Positions 26,506-37,454 of a stretch of 64,000 nucleotides of DNA are shown in pieces. A program made the position numbers and the translations under genes. Positions within the stretch are counted from its first letter, which is position 1. Each line of letters opens with the position of its first letter. Where the stretch lies: positions 1 through 64,000 of the forward strand of contig NZ_VOJI01000004.1 in assembly GCF_007923445.1 (NCBI RefSeq). Reading direction: 5' to 3'. The DNA is from Puniceibacterium confluentis. GTDB taxonomy: Bacteria; Pseudomonadota; Alphaproteobacteria; Rhodobacterales; Rhodobacteraceae. The notes below the pieces were generated by a model. The model did no database searches. It was not told where the DNA came from and saw nothing but the letters and a program-made list of their open reading frames with translations.

Positions 26506-27144
26506 TCAGGCCCGGTCCGAGGGGTTGCCGGGCATCAGATCGTAGGGGTGTTTCCAGCCGGGCTGCGCACTGATCCGCGTCAGCCAGGCGTCGATATGGG
26601 GCCAGTCGCCGCGCGCGAACCCGAAAGGTTCGGGGTAATACAGATAGCCGCAGCAGCTGATGTCGGCATTGGTGAGGCTGTCACCCACCATCCAGTCCCG
26701 CCGCGCGAGATGGCTGTCCAGCACCGCGTAAGCAGCCTGCAGGCGACCCTGCATGAACTGGATCACCGGGGCAGGGCGCTTGTCCTCGGGCAGGAAATTC
26801 ATCAGGAACCGGGTCATTCCGGCCTGGCTGGACAGCTTGTGGTTGTCCCAGAACACCCAGCGCATCACCTCGCGCGCATCGGCGGGGGTCGCGCCGCCGA
26901 ACTTGCCGGACCGCTCGGTCACGTACATCTGGATCACGCCCGACTGGCTGAGCCTGACGGCGCCATCGATCATCACCGGCGCCTCGCCCATTTCGTTGAT
27001 GTCGCTGCGGTACTCCGGGGTGCGCGTCGCGCCGTTGAAAAAGTCGACGAACACCGGTTCCCAGTCGAGACCGGAAAGTTCCAGAGCCAGCGCCGCCTTG
27101 TAAGCGTTGCCGGATTCGCCAAAGCAGTGCAGTTGGATTGTCAT
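26506..27144 (-). CDS. Glutathione S-transferase family protein
   Basis: A 212-aa two-domain GST. The N-terminal thioredoxin-like domain shows QLHCFGESGNAYKAALALEL and the cis-Pro segment GEAPVMIDGAVRLSQSGVI, which binds glutathione. An all-alpha C-terminal domain includes GDSLTNADISCCGYLYYP. Catalytic Ser or Cys near residue 9-13 is possible. Start is ATG at 27142-27144 after AAGGGGC; the longer frame begins with TTG. It sits 11 bp upstream of the thiolase gene in the same direction, so it is probably the first gene of the GST-fadA(-NTF2-fadJ) transcript. Substrate unknown. Confidence 0.88.
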   Translation of the reverse strand: MTIQLHCFGESGNAYKAALALELSGLDWEPVFVDFFNGATRTPEYRSDINEMGEAPVMIDGAVRLSQSGVIQMYVTERSGKFGGATPADAREVMRWVFWDNHKLSSQAGMTRFLMNFLPEDKRPAPVIQFMQGRLQAAYAVLDSHLARRDWMVGDSLTNADISCCGYLYYPEPFGFARGDWPHIDAWLTRISAQPGWKHPYDLMPGNPSDRA

Positions 27145-27186
27145 GCGCAAGCCCCTTCGGAAATACGGTTCAGTTTGGCGGTTAAT

Positions 27187-27209
27187 GAGTATTTATAAAG
27201 AGAAGAAAC
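27187..27209 (+). repeat. Interspersed repeat, copy 3
   Basis: GAGTATTT followed by ATA and AAGAGAAGAAAC, 43 bp upstream of the GST gene, in the opposite direction to it. It matches the copies at 1388, 14076 and 41048 (inverted). Confidence 0.65.
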
Positions 27210-27974
27210 GCGAAAAGGCAGTCCTTCGTAACCTTGTATCAAGGATAATGCGGGCAGGCTGTGACGGCGGTACAGGCTGGAGAGCCGATGACCGCAAGAG
27301 GAGAAACCCTGTCCCCCTGCCCGCCTGGGTAAATCCCGCATTGGTGCCGGAGGGCAGGGTCGACATTTGGCCGCGTCCTCCGTTGTGCAACGGTCAGGAT
27401 GCGGCGGGCAGGTCCGCCGCGCGTGGCGCGCCGGTGCCGCGCGTCCGCGACCGGCAGCTGTTGCAGCCGCGTGCCAAGGTCGGGGGCGGCGGGCGCTGAC
27501 GGGCGCATTCGAGGTGTCGGGATCGGCAAGGGCGGGGGAATCGACGGGACCTGCCGAGTTCACCGGTGCCGCGCCACACCGGGTCCATGTCGGCGCCGAA
27601 GTCTCGGGCAAACGCGCGCGGGCGCGCATGGCGTTATCAGGGCAACGGCGTTGGTTCATTGTATCCCGGGGTTCCTCCTGGCGACTGTCGGGCAACTGTC
27701 GCAACACCTGCACCGAGAACAGGTTTTGCGTGGAATTCCAAGCCGAACGTCACGTCTTTTGTCTCGGGTCTGCGGCGCGACACAGGCCGGTCATGCGGGC
27801 TGAGGGCGGTGGATGCGAGAGGGCACAACCCGCGCCGGGTGTTTTCTGCGCGACCGGCGTGGCGAGGGTGCCGCGCTCTGTCTTCTGACCGGGCCGCGCA
27901 TTGTACGGATCCTCCGGCCGCACTGGCGCTGAACCGCCCTGTGCGGTCAGCGGAGGTCGCGGGCTTCACGGCCG
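27210..27974. other. Gene-poor stretch of about 765 bases
   Basis: Several frames are open by virtue of the high GC content, but their translations are Arg/Gly/Pro/Ala/Cys-rich and show no domain, signal peptide or consistent third-position bias. I found no tRNA or recognisable structural RNA. It may be the scar of a lost gene or of the event that placed the copper genes here. Confidence 0.5.
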
Positions 27975-28811
27975 TCAACTGCCGCAGGTCCAGAAGCCGT
28001 CAAAGCGGGCCGTCGGACCCGGGGTCAGGTCAAAGGCCAGGCGGCTCTCGGCGCGCAGGCCATCCTGAATGGGGGTTACGGTCATGGTGAGCCCTTCGGC
28101 GGTGAAGGTGCCGTCATTGCCGGTGAGCGGAAGAATGACACCGTTCAGCTTCGCCGCCGCCGCAGTGCCATCGGCTGACGCCCAAAGGATGGGGCTGGAC
28201 CCCCGGGTCATGCGGAAACCACAGTTGTCGCTGCCGGGCACGGCCATGCCCGCCTCCTCGGCGGTCAGCGGGGCCGGGTCCAACTCTGCCAGGAGGGTGT
28301 TGCCGAGAGCATCCTCGACCGTCCCGACCCGCGGCGCCGGATCCTGATAGACCTCGGAAACGATGTTCCCCGCCGCGGTGTCAGCGATCAGCGCCCGCAT
28401 CTCGGCAATCTCCTTCTGCTGCGCCGCGATGATGCCTTCGGCCATCTTGCGCACGCGCGCATCCTCGATTTCAGCGCGCCCCGAGGTCATGATGGCAATC
28501 GAATGGTGCGGAATCATCGCGCGCATGAAGCTGGTGCCGTTCACGGTCACCTGGCTGCGTACCAGCCAGAGCGACAGGGCAAAGACAATGACGCTGCCGA
28601 CAAGGATTGCGGTGTTCACCGCGCGGCTGGGGTACATCTTTGCCATGAATGCCAGCATCACAAACGCCATGACGGCGCCCATGAGAATCGCCATGTAGGC
28701 CCGGGTTTCGCTGAAGAAGACATGCTCCCACGCATAGGTGTTCAGGTACATCAGCCCGAACATGACGAGCGTCGAGGTGGCGATCATCAGGGCGAAGCGG
28801 GTGTAGGTCAT
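27975..28811 (-). CDS. DUF305-type membrane protein
   Basis: A 278-aa protein. The first 90 residues contain three transmembrane helices (about 7-26, 39-58 and 66-86). A DUF305 segment follows (NGTSFMRAMIPHHSIAIMTS at about 92-111, with the conserved PHH, then a helix ending QKEIAEMRALIAD). The last 110 residues form a beta-rich domain with two Cys that I do not recognise. DUF305 proteins often accompany copper resistance genes, and here a copper-type P-ATPase is 138 bp upstream in the same direction. A periplasmic metal-handling role is an inference. Confidence 0.78.
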   Translation of the reverse strand: MTYTRFALMIATSTLVMFGLMYLNTYAWEHVFFSETRAYMAILMGAVMAFVMLAFMAKMYPSRAVNTAILVGSVIVFALSLWLVRSQVTVNGTSFMRAMIPHHSIAIMTSGRAEIEDARVRKMAEGIIAAQQKEIAEMRALIADTAAGNIVSEVYQDPAPRVGTVEDALGNTLLAELDPAPLTAEEAGMAVPGSDNCGFRMTRGSSPILWASADGTAAAAKLNGVILPLTGNDGTFTAEGLTMTVTPIQDGLRAESRLAFDLTPGPTARFDGFWTCGS

Positions 28812-28948
28812 CGGGGTCCCCTATCCAGTGTGGTGTCGCAGACAAACGACATTCCAGGGGGGGAAGGTTCCGCATCCGTGGCCAGATGGCAGCAAATCGA
28901 CCGGCTGCACCCGGCAGCCGGTCGTGTCTGGCGCTCCTGTGCAGACCG

Positions 28949-31438
<2,490 letters not shown>

Positions 31439-31490
31439 GCCAGCCTCCTGCTGTCCGAAAGTGGCGTCGGGAATCCGACCCTGGACTCAC

Positions 31491-31519
31491 CATGGTGGTT
31501 CCAGTCACTGGAAGGTCAA
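31491..31519 (-). promoter_or_regulatory. CueR/HmrR-type promoter and operator of the P-ATPase gene
   Basis: On the minus strand TTGACC (complement of 31514-31519) is followed after a 19-base spacer by CATGGT (complement of 31489-31494). Inside the spacer TTCCAG and CTGGAA form a dyad (31499-31513). An over-long 19-bp spacer with a CCTTCCAG-type dyad is the hallmark of promoters activated by CueR-like MerR proteins. The ATG is about 50 bases downstream of the -10. No CueR gene is adjacent, so it must act from elsewhere. Confidence 0.68.
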
Positions 31520-31607
31520 GGAGGAATCGTCAGGTGCGGAAAAAGGCGCGGCGCCGGGATCTTGCCGCGCCGGGACGCAGGGCGATAGCGTCGGACTCCG
31601 GTGCGGT

Positions 31608-31820
31608 TCAGCGTTTTCGGGCGTCGAGTTCGGCATTGAACAGGCGCAGGCGGTGACCGAGGTTCTCGCTGTTGGTCACGCTGTCGAAGTTTTCAAACAG
31701 AAATGACAGCGCCTCACCTTCGTCCAGCCCCGCCTCAGCGGCAAACGCCTTGAGCTTGCGATAGCCGTCTTCGGTCATGGCAACCGGAAACCGGCGGGTC
31801 AGGCGAAATCGTTTGGGCAT
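31608..31820 (-). CDS. Small protein, paralogue of the preceding gene product (second of a tandem pair)
   Basis: A 70-aa protein starting MPKRFRLTRRFPVAMTEDGY. Aligned end to end with the 71-aa product encoded just upstream, it shares the pattern R-x-L, T-x-x-x-Y-x-x-L, a Gly-Leu pair, L-x-x-L-x-E-x-x-D and F-x-AE near the end. The two are probably a tandem duplication. The basic N-terminus followed by a strand-helix-helix pattern is reminiscent of small ribbon-helix-helix DNA-binding proteins, but that is a guess. It lies 14 bp after its paralogue, at the end of the acyl-CoA dehydrogenase transcript. Function unknown. Confidence 0.65.
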   Translation of the reverse strand: MPKRFRLTRRFPVAMTEDGYRKLKAFAAEAGLDEGEALSFLFENFDSVTNSENLGHRLRLFNAELDARKR

Positions 31821-31834
31821 GCTGCGTCCTTTGG

Positions 31835-32050
31835 TCAGGGATCCTTTGGCGCACCATATTCGGCAATGAAGTCGCGGAACGCCGCGTCAAGTCTGGCCGG
31901 ATCGGCGATCTGGTCAAGCTGTTCCAGCAAGACCACCAGCAGATAGTTGTTTCCCAGCCCATAGGTCGCGTTCAGGTCCCGAAGCCGCGCATAGGCGGCC
32001 TCGGTCAGGTTCATGCTGCGCCGGACCGGCAGATCCAGACGGCGGGCCAT
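31835..32050 (-). CDS. Small protein, first of a tandem paralogous pair
   Basis: A 71-aa protein beginning [20 protein letters not shown] and ending AEYGAPKDP. Its ATG (32048-32050) overlaps the stop of the acyl-CoA dehydrogenase gene by one base (TGATG), a sign of translational coupling. It resembles the next gene product throughout. There is no signal peptide, membrane helix or Cys, so it should be cytosolic. Possible roles are a small regulator or a partner of the dehydrogenase; the sequence alone does not decide. Confidence 0.66.
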   Translation of the reverse strand: MARRLDLPVRRSMNLTEAAYARLRDLNATYGLGNNYLLVVLLEQLDQIADPARLDAAFRDFIAEYGAPKDP

Positions 32051-33831
32051 CAGAACTGTGCGGCGTCCAGTGCCATGACGGTGTCGGCCCCGGTCTGGAT
32101 GCGCGCCAGATGCAGGGATGTGGCAGGCAGCTGCCGCGCCATGTAATAGCGCCCGGTGGCAAGCTTGGTCTCGAGGAATTCGGTGTCGCCACCCCCCGCC
32201 GCCAGTCCGGCCCGTGCCGCGAGCCCCATGCGCGCCCACATGTAGCCGAGGCAGACATGACCGAACATGTGCATGAAGTCATAGGATCCGGACAACGCGT
32301 TGTTCGGGTTCTTCATGCCGTTCTGCATGAAGTACATCCCTGCCGCCTGAAGATCCTTGGACGCTGCCTTGAGCGGATCGAGAAAGTCCCTGTCGAATTC
32401 GGCGTCCTGTCCGGCGTTGTCCTTGAGGAAGGCCTTGATCAACTCGAAGAAGGCCATGACATGTTTGCCGCCATCCTGCGCCAGCTTGCGGCCGACCAGA
32501 TCCAGCGCCTGAACGCCGTTCGCGCCTTCGTAGATCATGGCAATCCGGGCATCGCGGGCGAATTGCGACATGCCCCATTCCTCGATATAGCCGTGCCCGC
32601 CATACACCTGCTGGGCATTGACCGCCATTTCGAAACCCTTGTCGGTCTGAAAGCCCTTGATGACAGGGGTGAGCAACGAAATCAGGCCGTCGGCGGCCTT
32701 GTCGTCGGTCTTGTGCGCCCGGTCGATCAGGCTCGCGCCCCAATAGGTAAAGGCCCGCGCGCCTTCGACGAACGACTTCTGGTCCATCAGATTCCGGCGG
32801 ATGTCCGGGTGCACGATCAGGGGGTCGGCGGGTTTGTCTGGGAATTCGGCACCGGTGACGGCCCGGCCCTGCAGACGGTCCTTGGCGTATTCCACGGCGT
32901 TCTGATAGGCGGCCTCGGCCTGCGCATAGCCCTGCAGGCCAACACCCAGTCGCGCCTCGTTCATCATGGTGAACATCGCGCGCATGCCCTTGTGCATGTC
33001 CCCGATCAGGTAGCCCGTCGCCCCGTCGTAATCCATCACGCAGGTCGAATTGCCGTGAATGCCCATCTTTTCTTCGATCTTGCCGACCGAAACCGCGTTG
33101 CGCGCCCCGACAGAGCCGTCCTCGTTCACCAGGAACTTGGGCACGATGAACAGCGACACGCCCTTGATGCCTTCGGGACCGCCGGGGATCTTGGCCAGGA
33201 CCAGATGGATGATGTTCTCGGCCAGGTCATGATCACCGGACGAAATAAAGATCTTCTGACCCGTGACCAGATACGACCCATCGTCCTGCGGCACCGCCTT
33301 AGTGCGCATCAGCCCCAGGTCGGTGCCGCAGTGCGGCTCGGTCAGGTTCATGGTGCCGGTCCATTCGCAGGACGCCATCTTTGGCAGATAGGTCTGCTTT
33401 TGCGCGTCGGTGCCATGCACGTTGATCGCCGAATAGGCGCCGTGGGTCAGGCCCTGATACATGTTGAACGCCATGTTGGCCGAGACGAAGGGTTCCATCG
33501 CGGCGGTGTTCATCAGGTAGGGCAGGCCCTGACCGCCATACTGTTCGTCACAGTCCAGCGCCGTCCAGCCACCCTCGCGCAGCTGGTCGAACGCCGCCTT
33601 GAACCCGGTCGGGGTGCGCACGACACCGTTTTCCAGCACGCACCCTTCGGAGTCACCGATCACGTTCAGCGGCGCCAGAACATCCGAGGCCAGTTTGCCC
33701 GCCTCTTCCAGAATTGCCAGTGTCGTGTCGCGGTCGAGATCCCCATACCCGGGGATGTCCGCTTCGGACATTTTCAAGACGTCGTGCAGTACGAACTGCA
33801 TGTCCTTTGTGGGCGCGTGATAGATCGGCAT
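32050..33831 (-). CDS. Acyl-CoA dehydrogenase with C-terminal extension (DmdC/FadE-like)
   Basis: FAD-dependent oxidation of an acyl-CoA to the 2-enoyl-CoA. The 593-aa protein exceeds the 380-aa short type and carries the extra C-terminal domain of the large bacterial group that includes 3-methylthiopropanoyl-CoA dehydrogenase (DmdC). Visible are the FAD/substrate segments [34 protein letters not shown] and [17 protein letters not shown], and the catalytic-base segment [18 protein letters not shown]. Either a fatty acyl or a methylthiopropanoyl substrate would fit; no other DMSP-demethylation gene is nearby, so I leave it unnamed. It is preceded by a MerR gene (23 bp) and followed by two small coupled genes. 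Confidence 0.9.
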   Translation of the reverse strand: MPIYHAPTKDMQFVLHDVLKMSEADIPGYGDLDRDTTLAILEEAGKLASDVLAPLNVIGDSEGCVLENGVVRTPTGFKAAFDQLREGGWTALDCDEQYGGQGLPYLMNTAAMEPFVSANMAFNMYQGLTHGAYSAINVHGTDAQKQTYLPKMASCEWTGTMNLTEPHCGTDLGLMRTKAVPQDDGSYLVTGQKIFISSGDHDLAENIIHLVLAKIPGGPEGIKGVSLFIVPKFLVNEDGSVGARNAVSVGKIEEKMGIHGNSTCVMDYDGATGYLIGDMHKGMRAMFTMMNEARLGVGLQGYAQAEAAYQNAVEYAKDRLQGRAVTGAEFPDKPADPLIVHPDIRRNLMDQKSFVEGARAFTYWGASLIDRAHKTDDKAADGLISLLTPVIKGFQTDKGFEMAVNAQQVYGGHGYIEEWGMSQFARDARIAMIYEGANGVQALDLVGRKLAQDGGKHVMAFFELIKAFLKDNAGQDAEFDRDFLDPLKAASKDLQAAGMYFMQNGMKNPNNALSGSYDFMHMFGHVCLGYMWARMGLAARAGLAAGGGDTEFLETKLATGRYYMARQLPATSLHLARIQTGADTVMALDAAQF

Positions 33832-33854
33832 CGGGTCCTCCCTTAAGGGTGTGC

Positions 33855-34259
33855 CTATTCGGCGGCTTTCTTGGTCTGGCTCAGCGAGTCCAGCATTTTT
33901 TCGGCCCAGATCAGCTGCTCTTCGAGTTCCGAGATCGCGGCGTTCATCTCGTCGCGCTGGCTGACAAGCTCTGCCAGCCTCTGCTTGGCAATATCGTAGG
34001 TCTTGGCGATCTGCGTCTGCTGCTGGTCACCCATGTGATACAGGTCCAGAAGCTGGCGGATCTCTTCGAGGCTGAAGCCAAAGCGCTTGCCGCGCAGGAT
34101 CAGCTTGAGACGGGCGCGGTCGCGCCGGGTGAACAGACGCTTCTGGCCTTCGCGGATCGGAAACAGCAGCTCCTTCGCCTCGTAGAACCGCAAAGTGCGG
34201 GGTGTCACGTCGAATGCATCGCACATCTGGCGGATGCTCATTGTCTGGTCTTCGCTCAT
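33855..34259 (-). CDS. MerR-family transcriptional regulator (copy 1)
   Basis: A 134-aa regulator. The N-terminal winged helix reads [26 protein letters not shown] with [21 protein letters not shown] long coiled-coil helix follows (about 80-125), but there is no metal-binding Cys pair, so it senses a non-metal ligand, plausibly an acyl-CoA. ATG at 34257-34259 follows AAAGG. It is the first gene of the transcript leading into the acyl-CoA dehydrogenase, and a TTGACGT/ACGTCAA palindrome about 110 bp upstream could be its operator. A second, related MerR gene lies 215 bp further upstream. Confidence 0.88.
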   Translation of the reverse strand: MSEDQTMSIRQMCDAFDVTPRTLRFYEAKELLFPIREGQKRLFTRRDRARLKLILRGKRFGFSLEEIRQLLDLYHMGDQQQTQIAKTYDIAKQRLAELVSQRDEMNAAISELEEQLIWAEKMLDSLSQTKKAAE

Positions 34260-34365
34260 GTCATCAACCTTTCGTAGGGTCACCTCCCCAGCGAAATGTC
34301 GTTCCTGACGCGTTCATACAATGAGAAATTTGGCAGACGTAGTTCTACGCCACGTCACATTTCCG

Positions 34366-34390
34366 TTGACGTAAGATAAGGCAACGTCAA
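34366..34390. promoter_or_regulatory. TTGACGT-N11-ACGTCAA palindrome, candidate MerR operator
   Basis: TTGACGT (34366-34372) and ACGTCAA (34384-34390) form a perfect 7-bp inverted repeat in the gap between the two MerR genes. A further ACGTCA half site lies at 34352-34357. A/T content is raised here, as expected for a promoter region. It resembles the ACGT-containing sites of acyl-CoA-linked MerR regulators, but which of the two proteins binds is unknown. Confidence 0.55.
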
Positions 34391-34474
34391 GCACCGTTTT
34401 TTGAAATTTAATTAACTGGTCAAAAACCTGAATCATGTGTCGGACGGCCGTGCCGCTCTCGATCTGACCCCGAT

Positions 34475-34846
34475 TCAGCCCCTGAGTGACTCGGCTGTGT
34501 CGTCCCGCAAACGTTGCAATTCGTCGATCGCTTCGTCCAGTTGACGCCGCTGGTCCGCCAGTTCGTCCAGCTGGCTGTCGGCCAGCTTGATCCAGGCCTG
34601 CATCTGTGCAGCGGTGCCTTCCTTTTCGTAGATCAGAAGCCACTGCCGGATATCCTCGAGCTGGAAGCCGAACTTGCGGCCACGCAGAATCAGAGTCATC
34701 CGCGCCCTTTCACGCGGACCGTACCAGCGCGACCGGCCTTCACGGTCCGGGTGCAGGAGTTCGATGTATTCGTAATAACGCAGGGTGCGCGGCGTCACAT
34801 CATACTGCGCGCACATTTCCTTGAAGCTGAAGCGTTTGTCGTTCAT
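34475..34846 (-). CDS. MerR-family transcriptional regulator (copy 2)
   Basis: A 123-aa MerR protein starting MNDKRFSFKEMCAQYDVTPR. The winged helix reads TPRTLRYYEYIELL with RERARMTLILRGRKFGFQL, very close to the neighbouring MerR over the DNA-binding domain. The dimerisation helix (LADSQLDELADQRRQLDEAI) is shorter. No metal-ligand cysteines are present. ATG at 34844-34846 is chosen because the family begins shortly before this point and GGGGAG lies upstream. It is divergent from the thioesterase genes and may control them as well as the dehydrogenase locus. The similarity suggests duplication. Confidence 0.88.
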   Translation of the reverse strand: MNDKRFSFKEMCAQYDVTPRTLRYYEYIELLHPDREGRSRWYGPRERARMTLILRGRKFGFQLEDIRQWLLIYEKEGTAAQMQAWIKLADSQLDELADQRRQLDEAIDELQRLRDDTAESLRG

Positions 34847-35052
34847 CGGTATCTGACTCCCCTGCGTCAAGCCTAAGCCCAGCCCTGAACAAGGGCAATA
34901 TCGTTGCGGCATTGCAGCGCAGAAATTGCAACCGTGGGGCGCGCTCTGCGGCGGCTACTGTCGCGCGGCGTGCCAGAACGCCGGGGCCGGGTTGCACATG
35001 TGCGCGGGTCGTGATCCAACTTCCGGCATGAAGCGCGCCACAGGAACCCGTC

Positions 35053-35475
35053 ATGCTACCTGACAAGACAGACATTGCCCGCCAGTTCATCGAAGCCATC
35101 CCGCATTCCCGGGCGCTGGGCATGAACCTGACAGAAATCGGAGACGGCGTGGCGGAAATCACGATGGCGTATGACGCCCGTCTGATAGGCGATCCCGAAA
35201 CCGGGGTGATCCATGGCGGTGCGGTCTCGGCATTGATGGACACCTGCGGCGGCGCAGCGGTCATGAGCCATCCGTCCGCCCCGGCCGGCACGGCCACAAT
35301 CGGTTTGCGCATCGACTACATGCGCGCGGCCACTCCGGGGCAGACGATCACCGCCCGCGCCGTGTGTCATCACATCACGCGCTCGGTTGCCTTCGTGCGG
35401 GCCACGGCGACGGATGAGGACACCGACCGCCCGGTTGCCACCGCCACCGGGACCTTCACGGTGGAGCAGACCTGA
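35053..35475 (+). CDS. PaaI-type thioesterase (hotdog fold), copy 1
   Basis: Hydrolyses an acyl-CoA or aryl-CoA thioester. The 140-aa protein has the hotdog signature VIHGGAVSALMDTCGGAAVM near residues 52-71, followed by IDYMRAATPGQTITARA, typical of the PaaI/YbgC-related group. It overlaps the next thioesterase gene by one base (TGATG), so the two are translated together and may form a heteromeric enzyme. It starts 206 bp from the divergent MerR gene. Substrate unknown; a role in releasing CoA during fatty acid breakdown is inferred from the neighbours. Confidence 0.86.
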   Translation: MLPDKTDIARQFIEAIPHSRALGMNLTEIGDGVAEITMAYDARLIGDPETGVIHGGAVSALMDTCGGAAVMSHPSAPAGTATIGLRIDYMRAATPGQTITARAVCHHITRSVAFVRATATDEDTDRPVATATGTFTVEQT

Positions 35476-35978
35476 TGGACCGCCGCCCCCCGGAGCCCGT
35501 GCAGGTTGTCAAGCAGCGCCGCGATACCGCGCTTCACGCCCTCGTCGGCGGTGTGCCCTACGTCCAGTTTCTGGGCATCCGCTTTGAACGGCGCGGCGAC
35601 GAGTTGACCGCCGTGCTGCCCTATGACAACAAGCTGATCGGCAACCCGCTGCTGCCCGCGATCCACGGCGGCGTGACGGCCGCCTTTCTCGAGGTGACGT
35701 CGATCATCACCCTGAGCTGGGCCTGGCTGTGGAGCGATATCGAAAGCGGAGCGCTCAATCTGGTCGATCTTGAGGCGGGTAAGCTGCCGCGTCTGCCCAA
35801 GACCATTGATTTTTCCACCGACTACCTGCGCACCGGCCTGCCGCGCGACGCCTATGCCCGCGCGCGTGTGACCCGGTCGGGGCGGCGCTATGCCTTTGTG
35901 CATGCGGCGGCCTGGCAGGACAACCACGACCGCCCCATCGCCGAATGTTCGGCGCATTTCCTGATGCCGCCGCAATGA
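35475..35978 (+). CDS. PaaI-type thioesterase (hotdog fold), copy 2
   Basis: A 167-aa hotdog protein, coupled to the preceding one by a one-base overlap. It shows IHGGVTAAFLEVTSIITLSW as the substrate-site helix and TIDFSTDYLRTGLPRDAYAR in the second half. It differs from its neighbour in lacking the Asp that follows the HGG helix (FLE instead of LMD) and in having an insertion of about 20 residues (WLWSDIESGALNLVDLEAG). Thus the two are divergent, not a recent duplication. Substrate unknown. Confidence 0.83.
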   Translation: MDRRPPEPVQVVKQRRDTALHALVGGVPYVQFLGIRFERRGDELTAVLPYDNKLIGNPLLPAIHGGVTAAFLEVTSIITLSWAWLWSDIESGALNLVDLEAGKLPRLPKTIDFSTDYLRTGLPRDAYARARVTRSGRRYAFVHAAAWQDNHDRPIAECSAHFLMPPQ

Positions 35979-36027
35979 CCGGAACGGTTTCGGGCCGCGG
36001 CCTGCCGCTCTGCCGCGCGGCGCGCGG

Positions 36028-37365
36028 ATGACAGGCGCCGCGGCAGACATCCGCGCGCCCCTGCGCGAGATCACCCACCGACGCGTTCTCAACATCGCGG
36101 TGCCGATCGTGCTGTCCAACGCCACGGTGCCGATCCTCGGTGCGGTGGACACCGGGGTTGTCGGCCAGATCGGCCTTGCCGCGCCCATCGGCGCGGTCGG
36201 AATCGGCGCGATCATCCTGACTGCTGTCTACTGGATCTTCGGATTTCTGCGCATGGGCACCACGGGCCTTGCGGCGCAGGCGGCAGGCGAGGGCAACCGC
36301 GCCGAGGTCGCCGCCCTGCTGACCCGGGTGCTGATGATCGGCCTGGGGGCCGGGGCAGTGCTGATCCTGGGCCAGACGCTTATCTTCTCCGCCGGGTTCG
36401 CCCTGTCTCCGGCCAGCGCCGAAGTGGAAACCCTGGCCCACAGTTACATGAAGATCCGCATCTGGTCGGCCCCGGCGGCGATTGCGATCTATGGCATCAC
36501 TGGCTGGCTGATCGCGCAGGAACGCACGCGCGGTGTGCTGGTGCTGCAGGTCTGGATGAACCTGATCAACATCGGGCTCGACCTGTGGTTCGTGCTGGGC
36601 CTTGGCTGGGGGGTGAACGGCGTGGCCATTGCCACGTTGATCGCTGAATGGTCCGGCCTGGCTATGGGTCTGTGGCTGTGCCGTGCGGCCTTCCGCCTGC
36701 CGGACTGGCGCGACTGGGCGCGGGTGTTCGACCGGGTCAAGCTGATCCGCATGGCGCAGGTCAATTCCGACATCCTGATCCGGTCGCTGCTGTTGCAGGC
36801 GATCTTTATGTCTTTCCTGTTTCTCGGTGCCGATTTCGGGGACGTCGCGCTGGCCGCCAATCAGGTGCTGCTGCAATTCCTGCAAATCACCGCCTATGCG
36901 CTGGACGGATTCGCCTTTGCCGCCGAGGCGCTGGTGGGGCAGGCCATGGGCGCCCATGCCCTGCGCCACCTGCGCCGCAGCGCAACCTATACCAGCCTCT
37001 GGGGGCTGATCAGCTGCGCCGCCCTGTCACTGGGCTTCTGGCTGGGGGGGCCGGCCCTGATCGACCTCATGGCCGATGTCCCGCCGGTGCAGGCGGCGGC
37101 GCGTCTGTATCTGCCCTGGATGGTCGCCGCGCCGCTTGTCGGGCTTGCCGCCTGGATGCTCGACGGCATCTTTATCGGGGCGACGCGATCCGGCGACATG
37201 CGCAACATGATGGTGCTGTCGGCGCTGATCTACCTCGGAGCGGTGCTGCTGCTGGTTCCGGCCTTCGGCAACCACGGCCTCTGGGCGGCGCTGCTGGTGT
37301 CATTTGTGGCGCGCGGCCTGACCCTCGGGGCACGCTACCCGGCGCTGGAGCGGGCAGCGGCGTGA
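36028..37365 (+). CDS. MATE-family efflux transporter (DinF-like)
   Basis: A 445-aa inner-membrane protein with about 12 hydrophobic segments in two homologous bundles. The start LNIAVPIVLSNATVPILGAVDTG is the typical MATE first helix, and FLRMGTTGLAAQAAGEGN carries the conserved loop of the DinF branch. It should exchange Na+ or H+ for a drug or metabolite. It lies 49 bp after the second thioesterase gene in the same direction, so it may be co-transcribed. Substrate unknown. A second MATE gene of the NorM type is at 41.1-42.5 kb. Confidence 0.88.
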   Translation: MTGAAADIRAPLREITHRRVLNIAVPIVLSNATVPILGAVDTGVVGQIGLAAPIGAVGIGAIILTAVYWIFGFLRMGTTGLAAQAAGEGNRAEVAALLTRVLMIGLGAGAVLILGQTLIFSAGFALSPASAEVETLAHSYMKIRIWSAPAAIAIYGITGWLIAQERTRGVLVLQVWMNLINIGLDLWFVLGLGWGVNGVAIATLIAEWSGLAMGLWLCRAAFRLPDWRDWARVFDRVKLIRMAQVNSDILIRSLLLQAIFMSFLFLGADFGDVALAANQVLLQFLQITAYALDGFAFAAEALVGQAMGAHALRHLRRSATYTSLWGLISCAALSLGFWLGGPALIDLMADVPPVQAAARLYLPWMVAAPLVGLAAWMLDGIFIGATRSGDMRNMMVLSALIYLGAVLLLVPAFGNHGLWAALLVSFVARGLTLGARYPALERAAA

Positions 37366-37454
37366 CGCGCTGCTCGTCTGCACGTGACGGAATCGCTCTG
37401 GAATTCCGGGCCGCCCGGCCCTAGAACTGGCCCCTGAAATACGGGAGACGCGCG

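Noticed and set aside
27367-27888. Plus-strand frame of 173 codons in the gene-poor stretch
   Set aside because: Arg/Ala/Cys-rich, no signal peptide or motif, no ribosome-binding site, and competing frames are equally open.
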